DNA of 64,000 bases from Nematostella vectensis (Eukaryota > Cnidaria > Anthozoa > Actiniaria > Edwardsiidae), in the NCBI RefSeq assembly GCF_932526225.1, contig NC_064042.1, positions 13,215,040 through 13,279,039 on the forward strand, written 5' to 3'. Both the position numbers and the translations under genes were made by a program. Under the pieces are notes generated by a model. That model searched no databases and was not told the origin of the DNA. It saw only the letters and a list, made by a program, of their open reading frames with translations. Positions 9,002 to 18,291 of the stretch are shown here, one piece after another (position 1 is the first letter of the stretch; the number at the start of each line of letters is the position of its first letter).

Positions 9002-10369
9002 TCAGCGCTTGTGCCTTCTATTGCAGCTGAGGCACGTGAGTCTGACATTCCACTTGTAGTGACCCTGACTGTCGTCCAGCCGGTCGATACTTAAGCATTG
9101 GGGATGACTCTTGGTGTACCCCTTTTTCCCGTCAGCAATCATGCCGAGTACGTGGTCTACCGTCAGAACGTTGTGTGGTCCCGTGTACTTTGTGCAACCC
9201 TTTTGCCTGTCGTCTATAGCGTATCGCTTGATTCGCGCTATAATGAGCTCTTTACTGGGCGTAGCCTGCAGTCCTGTGGGAACCAAGGCACCGGGGGTGT
9301 TATCGGGGGGGATCACGCGGACTATCTGGTCGGCGCGCCGCACGCGGGAGATGCCGGTGTATACAGCATTCGTGATCCAGCCCTCTAAGCTGTGGTCTAT
9401 GATAAACAAACGTCTTGGAGTCTGGATAGTCTTGCCCTGCATCCGGTGGACTGTACCCCAGCCCGCGTATTTCCACTCGAGGGGAAGCCCGTTAAGGACC
9501 GCGTCGAGAGGAACCTCGACTACCGTGCCTTTGTACGCGTCGACCTTCACCAAATTCGGCCCTTTATGTCGTGCAGCCTGGAGGAGGGCGCGGCAGAGCC
9601 GCAGTCGTATGTACGGCTTTCCGCAGTCTTCACACAGGCAGCGGTAGTCGGACTCGAACCAGCGGATGTTCCCTTGTGCCCACTCCTTGAGCATATCGTG
9701 AGGCCCCTCTTTATCTCCCCAGGGCGCGACCTGCCCATAGTCGCCACAACACACTACCTGACACGGCCGCGTGGCGAGATACCCTAGGATGGCGCGTAGC
9801 ACTTTAGTCTGTACCTTACAGCACTCGTCAATGATGATTACTTCTGCGAGACGGTCGAGTTTGTGCCCCAGCTCGGAAGGTCTCCACTCCTCTATCGGCT
9901 TCTCCTCTGGTATGCAGAGGATGCGCGGGTTGTTGCGATGGTCGTGGGCGAGGTCGTTCTCGGGGGTGAGCACCACAACGTTGCGGCCGAGGGACATGCT
10001 CACCGCCCACTCGGTCTTCCCCGATCCTCCATGGCCGGCTAGATACATCTTTGCAGAGGTTGCGGCCACTAGATCGCACGGCAGGCTCGGCGCAGTGCTT
10101 GGCTCCCTAGCCAAGCTCCCCGACTTCTTCGGACCCAAAGCCGCTTCGGGTTGCCACTTGTACACAGGCTTCTTGTGGCGCCACTCTCCATACCTCGGAT
10201 TTCGCTCCACGAGCTTTACACCACTGGGCACCGCCTTTGCGTATATGGCATCTGTGCACACTCGGAGGACGTCTTCGCGAGGGATCCGCCTTAACATGCG
10301 TCGCAACGCTATGTTTGTGTACGCCAAGATGAAGGCCCTGATATGGTACCATTTGTGAGCGCCGGACAC
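9002..10369 (-). pseudogene. replication protein, C-terminal piece: polymerase motif C, SF1 helicase, HNH-like end
   Basis: This 455-codon frame continues the polymerase frame above after a one-base shift near 10370. Residues 5-46 (HKWYHIRAFILAYTN... VCTDAIYA) look like the helix and motif C of a family-B palm, with CTD in place of DTD. Residues 108-350 are an SF1 helicase: Walker A GHGGSGKT (112-119), motif Ia TPEND, Walker B IIIDEC (178-183), GDYGQ (209-213), DYR (241-243), HRMQGKT (308-314) and YTGISRVRR (337-345). The C-terminus (400-455) has LTVDH, SIDRLDD and CLSCNRR in an HNH-like arrangement. The order implies a polymerase-helicase-nuclease fusion. The helicase is certain from its motifs; the HNH is likely. 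Confidence 0.8.
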
Positions 10370-11545
10370 CGTCTTTGTATTGGATCAGATGAGCCCCGTC
10401 GGCATGCTCGAAGTTAAGTAAGTGGTCGGTGCCCGCAAGGAGGTTTGTCAGATACGCGGCTTCTTCACGGTCGCGGACTACGATCGAGGACTCGTCGCCA
10501 TGGCGAGCGCACTTGCCTACGTAACGGACAGCGAGATCTCGACCCTCAGGGTACTGCGAGTCTTCGCCGCCGGGGCGGCACGCGATGGAGTGGGGGAACT
10601 TGATGGAGTCCTTTTTTCCGACTCTATACAACACCTCCCTCGCCGTGGCCATGACAAGGTCACCCGAGTCTAACAGGTCCTTGAGCTCCGGCGTGGTGAC
10701 CCAGCCCTCGTTTTGCTCCAAGTACTGCCCCACCCTCCCGGAAGTGTAGGGGTGGCAGGCCTCAGAGAACTCCCACTCGGTCAGCTGAATGGCCCCGGTT
10801 AGTTGAAGAACCTCGCTCAATGGCCGTCCCACAACATCCGCGATACGATACACGTTCGTAGGGAAGCCGTATTTCCGTACCAAATCAATACCGAAGACAC
10901 TGTCCTCGCATCCTAGGTACGCCGTACGCATGTCGACGTGCGCATGAGGCTGCGCCCCTAAGTTTTCCTTGCTATTCCACACTTTGGACTCAACCTGCGC
11001 AGCTCGCCAGACGTCCCTGTATTTAAGAGGCGTTGGCCTGATGTTCTCTCTTTGGGTCCACTTCTTGAAGCGATACCCTATTGCACCGCCCATCGAGTGC
11101 GTAGCTTCGGTGTACTCTTGGTAGGCTGGGTGGTCATCAGGGAGCCATTGAGGTCCAGTCTCGTCTGTAAACGCCCTGTCGATGGCCCATCCGTCTTGTC
11201 CCGATCGGTACAGTTTGCCTTCGTGCGTGACTATAACGCGCCCACACAGCCAGGTCCTCGTGCTTCTGGGGATCGCCCTGTTTATAAAGAGAATAAGCAC
11301 CTCTCGCACTTTTGCCTCGCGCGTTTTTGCGGCGGCACTGGTAGCGCGAAGCGCTGCCTTCTCCTGACATATCGAACGAAGCTCCCCCTCAGCCTCGAAG
11401 TCTAGGCCGTGGACGCTCGCGATCGCAGGTGGTTCAGTCGGAAGCTCCGCCCAGGCGTGGTTATTGTGGCAAGGGATGCGGATTTGTGTGGGGCACTTCC
11501 CCGAGTCCCACATAACGTTTCCCAGGGCGTCCACGGCTACCAGCT
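10370..11545 (-). pseudogene. replication protein, middle piece: family-B DNA polymerase-like palm
   Basis: This frame contains HAHVDMRTAYLG at about residue 198-209 of the piece, which fits polymerase motif A (Asp plus 'SLYP-like' Tyr). Regions with CHPYTSGRVGQYL, IKFPHSIACRPGGED and YVGKCARHGDE match nothing I can name with certainty. The palm assignment depends on motif A here and motif C in the following piece. The frame runs on past 10370 out of phase, so that tail (to 10107) is spurious. It joins the upstream piece by another one-base shift near 11550. Confidence 0.6.
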
Positions 11546-12475
11546 TTATCTCGAGCTTTCCATCTCAAAGAGGTCTTCTTTGGTGCATCCCGTAGTGGCC
11601 AGCTTCTTGTCATATCGCTCGAGGATCTTGCCTCGTGTCTTGGTTAGACCAAGGGAGCGCGAGGTGCCGCGATTCCTCAAGAAGTCGGCAACATAGCTCA
11701 CAACACAGTTAGCGAAGGCGTCACTCCCCTCTTGCTCAAACATTGGCCCAGGCTCCCCATTTTGCTCAGGTAAAGGGCGAAGCTCGTATCTCACGTAGAC
11801 AAGGTACTCTCGCCGTTTCTCCCAAATGCCCGCATCGATGCCTTCCAGGGCGCCGACTGCGATTTGGTCCCCTCTTTTGACTAACGACCCACAAATCTTG
11901 TGCTCCGAGCGTCCTTCCTCCTCCGTGATCGGCGCCAATGGCTCTGCGGGGGCCTTACCAACGACCGTGAAGAGTCCGTAACGCCGGTCGGGGTCTACCA
12001 TCTCGAGCACCAGCGGCAGCACTGCGTTTGCCCTCAGAGACTCTCGCTCGTGCGAGACCCACCACACCGAGCCGTCGTCATTAATATCAGGCCCCCGCAT
12101 AACCGGCTTTAGGGCAATGACACCTGCTCCACCAAGATCTCGTATCTCCTGGTAAACACCGGCGCTTATGTCTTGGCCCCGAAGAGTGGCATCCACGCTT
12201 GGGAACCGAAGATGGGCGCCGCCGACGAAGATAGAATAGTACTCCTCGGGGTCTAAGCCCTCTGGGCCCTCTTGCCGCCGTTCCAGAAACAATGGGTCGA
12301 ACTCGCGCCAGACTTCCTCTGGCCGCGAGCTCGCCGCCATGAGCGGCTTAAGCAGCTTGCGTTTGACATCGTCGGGGATGTCCTCGTCCAGGATGTTCTG
12401 GACCAGCCCTACCAGTACGGCGGGCGCCTCTTTGTCACGCATGCTATTGAGAACCTCCTCTATGTAAGCGTCCAT
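11546..12475 (-). pseudogene. replication protein, N-terminal piece
   Basis: A 309-codon frame starting at ATG 12473-12475 and running into a frame break near 11550. The strand, spacing and the way its final residues lead into the next frame suggest it is the N-terminus of one protein of about 1,230 codons. It has no motif I recognise. It is rich in Asp/Glu and contains a conserved-looking stretch VYVRYELRPLPEQ followed by FANCVVSYVADFL. It could hold a template-binding or divergent exonuclease domain, or be a separate gene. Confidence 0.5.
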
Positions 12476-12750
12476 GTTTGGGCACACCTTGTGCCACCCA
12501 GTCTCTAACTGCCCGAATCACAACCGGCGGGACGAGTGTTTGGGTGCACCTTGTGCCACCCAGTCTCTAATCGCCCTTGTCACAGCCGGCGGGACGAGTG
12601 TTTGGGTGTGCCTGTGCCACCCAGTCTCTAATCGCCCGTATCGCGGGCCGCGATGTCAGACAGGACGAGCGTATGCCTTGCGCCACCCGGTCTCTAATCG
12701 CCCGCACCGCGGGCTGCGATGTCAGACAGGACGAGTGCGAACCATCCCCG
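12475..12750. repeat. about 63-bp tandem repeat, four to five copies
   Basis: The string CACCC(A/G)GTCTCTAA(T/C) recurs about every 60-65 bp, with related GC-rich linkers. The repeat lies between the zinc-protein gene and the start of the replication gene and runs into the 3' end of the former. Read on the minus strand, the open frame repeats peptides like AIRDWVAQ. Confidence 0.75.
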
Positions 12751-12984
12751 AGCGCGCCTCTCGATGCCGCGCATCCTCTGCCCTTCACGATTCGCTCCGC
12801 AGGGGCGGCACAACCGCGTCTCCGACTGAGTCCCTATGCCGCAGATCCTGCACGGCACGGGGAGGGGGCTGCCCTTAAGGAGCCTTTGGAGGTGCACCTT
12901 GCAGTAGGTGTCCATGCACCTCTGGCCGCACGTGTTTGCGTGGTCGATCCTTAGCCACCCGCAGTAATCTTTTCCGCACTTCAT
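12694..12984 (-). CDS. small cysteine-rich zinc-binding protein, 96 aa
   Basis: The N-terminal 60 residues contain many paired Cys/His: MKCGKDYCGWLRIDH, CGQRCMDTYCKVH, PCRICGIG, and LCRPCGANR. This spacing suggests two or more zinc-binding sites. The C-terminus runs into the 63-bp repeat and stops in it, so the tail may be altered. It lies upstream of the replication gene on the same strand, 219 nt from its start, and could be an early regulatory protein. Function inferred only from Cys content. Confidence 0.6.
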   Translation of the reverse strand: MKCGKDYCGWLRIDHANTCGQRCMDTYCKVHLQRLLKGSPLPVPCRICGIGTQSETRLCRPCGANREGQRMRGIERRARGWFALVLSDIAARGAGD

Positions 12985-13230
12985 CCTTCGAACGCTCGGT
13001 ATACCACAGGACAGACGGATGTCTAATTGAAAGTCCTTGGGGGTTCGAACTGCATTATTGGAAAAATATAGCCATGATACTTCATAACAGCTTTATTTAT
13101 TAGAGTGCGAGTCAGAAAGTTCTTAAAAACGTATGCCATGAAGTACCAAGCTCAATTATCCGAAATGGCGGCTCGACTCCAACACGAAATTAGGTCTAAA
13201 ATGCTTGGCTGTAAACTTTCAGTAACAACC

Positions 13231-13784
13231 GGCCGCTATCAGAGCTCGAGACGGCCTCGCACCGCGTGAGAAAAAAAGCAGGAAAGGGCCCTCCCTGGAG
13301 ACACGCGAAAAGATGAAAAAGAGGCTGCGAGAAATTCGCGAGGAGTTCGGGAGCGAGGTGTTCGAGTAAAACTCAGGTTTAAACGCCACGCCAGCGGCTT
13401 TGAATTTACGGCCGAAAAACGGTTGTACCGCGCTCCGTAGGTTGGCGGCCCAATCCACGTTCCTCGTTTTCACGGCCCTCAGGCCAGGCACTGGCGTCCC
13501 CGACATAGACTAACCATCGCTAATTACCCATCTACGCGGAGTGTGTTTTGCATAGACTTACTTCTGCTAAGTATCCATCTACGCGAAGTGGCCCCGACGT
13601 AGATTAATTATTAATCTACGCGAAACGTGTCACCGAAAGTCCCCAGCCTGCTGGAACGGGGGGGCTGGGGGGGGGGGGGGTCGGAGTGGCGATGGGCCCC
13701 TCCCAGGCCTAAGACGGGGCTGGGAGGCCCGGAGGGGCGATTCACGCCCCCCAATTGTTCCACTGAAATCCCCCAGTCCCCCCC
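13231..13784. repeat. right terminal inverted repeat
   Basis: Reverse-complement partner of 690-1249. On the plus strand it carries a copy of the 3' end of the gene at 1150-1800. In this copy the frame reads through the position of the left copy's stop for 13 more codons to a TAA at 13367-13369. The C-run tip at 13778-13784 is followed by AACTGG. Confidence 0.85.
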
Positions 13785-16349
13785 AACTGGTTTCCTAAAA
13801 CCTAAAGAAATTGAGAGCTGGTCTCCTAAAACCCTAAGTATTAGTAATTGTTGAAAAACAACATATGTTTGATAAACACTTGAAATTTAAATCAACTATT
13901 CTGGAATTCTGTTTTGATTAAAAAAAAAGGTGCACTTTTATATGTGGACCTTGAGGATCTGTTATTACCTAAAAATATGCCTTTTTTTATACCACCTAAC
14001 CATGGGTACCTCAATGTTTTCTTACAAACCTTAAAAAACTTTTTTTTCTCATGTCACAATATAATGTGATCCAAAAGTAAAATTCAGGTTTCATAGAAAG
14101 CCAAGACAGAGGAAAAATTTGCTCAAAAGCAATGGTTTTTTTCCCTCTGCAGCTTCTCCTATAAAAGCTCTTTCAACTTCTGGCTCATCAGATCATAGAG
14201 CTTTATGAGACAGCAAAGTTCATATGTTAGTTTTCTGTAATGGGTATCATTTTAGAGAGTTTTAGTTGGGACTATTTTTAGTTTTATGAATTAGTTTTTT
14301 GTGGTATAATATGTGTATCCTATTTTTAGTTTTAGGTTTTATGAATTAGGTTTTTGTGGTATAACATTTGTATTGTAAGGAAATTACCAGGTTTTTTTCT
14401 TAAATGCTTTTCTCCAAACTTCTTTAGGTTAATCTCAGCGAGATTCTGAAATCAAGCTGAGACACAAGCTGCTGGTAAAGAGGCATGACCCAGTGCAGGC
14501 ATATAAGGCATTGGTATTTAATGTAGGTCACCAAAAAAATAAACAAATATAAAGTAACAAAAAGTAAGATAATATTTTAATGGAAAAATTGTTCTAAAAA
14601 AATGAACCAGAGTTATAAAAGTAGAAAACCTATTTTTTTCCAAGTTAGCCTGACAGGTTTTTGTATAATGTGTGGTTAGTGACATTTAGGCTATTTAGGT
14701 TCATAAATAGTCTCTTGCTATTACAATGACTCACTGAGGTAGTAAGTTAATCATAAAAAAACAAAAACATGTCTCCTATATGATCCCTTAAGATCATATT
14801 ATTTAAAACTATTTAGAAATCAATTTTCCTAATTCAACCTATTTCAAATTATAGGCTAAAAAGATGCTTGTAAAAAGGATTCTAATTTGATAATTTTAGG
14901 TTAACAGGTTCATACTAGGTTCTTATATGTGGTTCTTAACTGTATAATAAAATAATGTACTCAGAATTTTTTCAAATATGTTGGAATACAAGAGAGAAGG
15001 TTAATAAAGATATTTTTCCAATATTTGAATTGCTTACTTTAAAACTTACACAAGAGAAAGACTAAATGATAAAGCCCTATCTTTGCAAGTTAAGTAAAGT
15101 AATTTAAAGAAGTAAAAGGAATTGGGACAGTACAGGCAGGGAATGAGTACTTTTACCTCAAATCCACTATGATAGTGTGATTTGCTGATATACTTATTAA
15201 TGTATAGGAATTTGATATGTATTTGTTTATTGTTTTTAATTTTGAAGAGAATAAAAAAGCACCCAGTTTTTTGTGAGGAACTTTAATTGATCCTCATTTT
15301 AAAATAATTATGACCTCCCTTCACACCTGAAAGCCTTCCCTGTTAATCAAAGCATAAATTTATTTTGCTAATTTTGCTGTATCAGTTGTCTATTGTCTAA
15401 GTAAAGTATAGTTAATAATATCCTTAGTAATGACAATAAATACTTTTTTACCTAGAACAAAAAAAACATTTGTTCTAGGTATTCCCCAGGAGGATTGGGG
15501 GGACACATTTTAATAGTAATTGCAGTATTTATGGAACATGCAATCTTTATATGTTTTACATATGGTGCCGTTTTTGTGGGTGGTGGAACATGATGCATAA
15601 TAAAAGTACAGGGAAGGGGGGTTCTACACAAGTTAATGCTGAAAAAAAGTCACGCTGGCTCCGTTTTTAGGCAGTGCCTAAATCTATATACACCTATTTC
15701 AAAAAAGGTTGTCACTGCAAATGGCGAATGGCAAATAGTAAATGGCTGTTCTAAGCCCGAACGGTGCTTCTGGGTACTAATCATTCGTAAAATTAAAGGT
15801 GTTAAATAAAGTCTAGCAATGTCAGAGACATACATTGATGATCTTTAATGGATAATTGTTTGATTTATTTATATTTTTCAGCATTTAGTAGAGATTTAAT
15901 GAGACCCATGGTTCCTTTCGGTCCTAGAACTGCCATTTGCCAATCGCCATTTGCCGTTTCGCACTGACAAAGTTTTTTGAAATAGGTATATTATTACGAG
16001 AACGATTCTAAGTGAAGAAGTTGAGAAGAGAAAGGACGAGAGGATCCCGGAGAACACGAAAACGAACACGGTGTGGGCTGTTCGTACTTGGCAAGAGTGG
16101 GCAGAGGAGAGGAATTAGAACCAGAGCTGTGTCAGGATCGGATAGTTTCGTAAGTTAGATAGTATCAAAGGTGTTCGATTGTAGGGTTGATGAAGAGTAA
16201 GAGAGGATGTTTGTATAGATGATAAAGTCATAAAGAGCGAGGGCGAAAGTGGCATTTATAATGAGCAATTAAATCAATTCACTACCTGCACTCTTCCATG
16301 GCACTTAAATTTACACTTTTCAAAAATCTATATTGGACCATAAACATGA
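13785..16349. other. AT-rich non-coding region
   Basis: No gene is supported. It is strongly AT-rich with many poly-A and poly-T runs. The C-terminal half of the second lectin domain expected downstream of 18052 was looked for here and not found. The one structure I can support is the inverted-repeat element at 15685-15992. Confidence 0.5.
15685..15992. mobile_element. MITE-like inverted-repeat element
   Basis: About 65 bp at 15685-15755 is repeated in reverse complement at 15923-15992, with termini resembling TACACCTATTTCAAAAAA and an adjacent GTCACTGC. A truncated relative of the right arm lies at about 34750-34808, and a tip-like fragment near 51705. This dispersal suggests a small non-autonomous transposon family. 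Confidence 0.6.
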
Positions 16350-18051
16350 CAAACTTTAATTATATGGGGTATTAATACTCACCATCTCTGTCCTCTACGT
16401 TGTTTAGTCTATATGGGGTATTACTACTCACCATCTCTGTCCTCTACGTTGTTTAGTCTATATGGGGTATTAATACTCACCATCTCTGTCCTCTACGTTG
16501 TTTAGTCTATATGGGGCATTACTACTCACCATCTCTGTCTTCTACGTTGTTTAGTCTATATGGGACATTACTACTCACCATCTCTAACCTCTACGTTGTG
16601 TAGTCTATATGGGGTATTACTACTCACCATCTCTGACCTCTACGTTGTTTAGTCTATATGGGGTATTAATACTCACCATCTCTGTCCTCTACGTTGTTTA
16701 GTCTATATGGGACATTACTACTCACCATCTCTGACCTCTACGTTGTTTAGTCTATATGGGGTATTAATACTCACCATCTCTGTCCTCTACGTTGTTTAGT
16801 CTATATGGGACATTACTACTCACCATCTCTGTCCTCTACGTTGTTTAGTCTATATGGGGTATTAATACTCACCATCTCTGTCCTCTACGTTGTTTAGTCT
16901 ATATGGGACATTACTACTCACCATCTCTGACCTCTACGTTGTGTAGTCTATATGGGGTATTACTACTCACCATCTCTGACCTCTACGTTGTGTAGTCTAT
17001 ATGGGGTATTACTACTCACCATCTCTGTCCTCTACGTTGTTTAGTCTATATGGGGTATTAATACTCACCATCTCTGTCCTCTACGTTGTTTAGTCTATAT
17101 GGGGTATTACTACTCACCATCTCTGTCCTCTACGTTGTTTAGTCTATATGGGACATTACTACTCACCATCTCTAACCTCTACGTTGTGTAGTCTATATGG
17201 GGTATTACTACTCACCACCTCTGACCTCTACGTTGTTTAGTCTATATGGGGTATTAATACTCACCATCTCTGTCCTCTACGTTGTTTAGTCTATATGGGA
17301 CATTACTACTCACCATCTCTGTCCTCTACGTTGTTTAGTCTATATGGGGTATTAATACTCACCATCTCTGTCCTCTACGTTGTTTAGTCTATATGGGGTA
17401 TTAATACTCACCATCTCTGTCCTCTACGTTGTTTAGTCTATATGGGACATTACTACTCACCATCTCTGACCTCTACGTTGTGTAATCTATATGGGGTATT
17501 ACTACTCACCATCTCTGACCTCTACGTTGTGTAGTCTATATGGGGTATTACTACTCACCATCTCTGTCCTCTACGTTGTTTAGTCTATATGGGACATTAC
17601 TACTCACCATCTCTGACCTCTACGTTGTGTAGTCTATATGGGGTATTACTACTATTCACCAACTCTGACCTCTACGTTGTTTAGTCTATATGGGATATTA
17701 CTACTCACCATCTCTGACCTCTACGTTGTTTAGTGTATATGTGGTATTACTACTTACCAACTCTGACCTCTACGTTTTTTAGTCTATATGAGGTATTAAT
17801 ACTCACCATCTCTGTCCTCTACGTTGTTTAGTCTATATGGGGTATTACTACTCACCATCTCTGTCCTCTACGTTGTTTAGTCTATATGCGGTATTAATAC
17901 TCACCATCTCTGTCCTCTACGTTGTTTAGTCTATATGGGGTATTACTACTCACCATCTCTGACCTCTACGTTGTTTAGTCTATATGGGGTATTACTACTT
18001 ACCAACTCTGACCTCTACGTTTTTTAGTCTATATGGGGTATTATTACTCAC
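16350..18051. repeat. 49-bp minisatellite carrying a copied splice donor, about 34 copies
   Basis: The unit (minus strand) reads GTGAGTATTAATACCCCATA then GACTAAACAACGTAGAGG then ACAGAGATG. It starts exactly at the donor after exon 4 of the lectin gene. The last about 25 nt of each unit copy the exon tail (CTAAACAATGTAGAGGTCAG in the exon), so each unit recreates exon-end plus GTGAGT. Variants fall into a few interspersed types (GGGGTATTAA, GGGACATTAC), which implies repeated multi-unit duplication. Confidence 0.93.
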
Positions 18052-18291
18052 CAACTCTGACCTCTACATTGTTTAGTCTCTCTGGGTTTTCCACTCGGTT
18101 CACAAGAAACACTTCAGAGACCGCTTGTCTAGTGCCCAGGTCCACTCTCCACCACGGATTGGCTTTATCCTGGGTATGAGTACAGCTGTATTGTTGAAAT
18201 CTTCCGTCAAGGTTGCCGTCAACTGCTCGCTTATCATAAGCATTAAAAATTGTCGAAGACTGGCTCGTAGATTGGTTCAATGCATGATTCA
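18052..18291 (-). CDS. lectin exon 4: second FTP domain, N-terminal half
   Basis: Acceptor TTCTAG. It encodes NHALNQSTSQSST, AVDGNLDG, PWWRVDLGTRQAVSEVFLVN and LNNVEVRV. The donor at 18050-18051 is the first of the long series of copied donors. Confidence 0.85.

Larger units (their letters stand above)
690..13784. mobile_element. Polinton/Maverick-like integrated DNA virus, about 13.1 kb
   Basis: The element is bounded by inverted repeats at 690-1249 and 13231-13784. Between them lie genes that define Polintons and adintovirus-like viruses: penton-like minor capsid, double jelly-roll major capsid, packaging ATPase, rve-type integrase, and a polymerase, together with small membrane proteins. 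GC content and codon use differ sharply from the AT-rich flanks. The expected adenain-like maturation protease was not found. The polymerase is atypical because a helicase is fused to it. Of the recognisable genes, MCP, ATPase, penton, integrase, one small protein and the polymerase are broken, so this copy is a decaying insertion. Three accessory frames (2541-4061, 4046-5014, 7414-7839) stay open. TSD assignment is tentative because both tips are homopolymer G/C runs. Confidence 0.88.

Noticed and set aside
16350-18051. CRISPR-like array of regular repeats
   Set aside because: Units are contiguous without unique spacers, the genome is animal, and the repeat is derived from an exon-intron junction.
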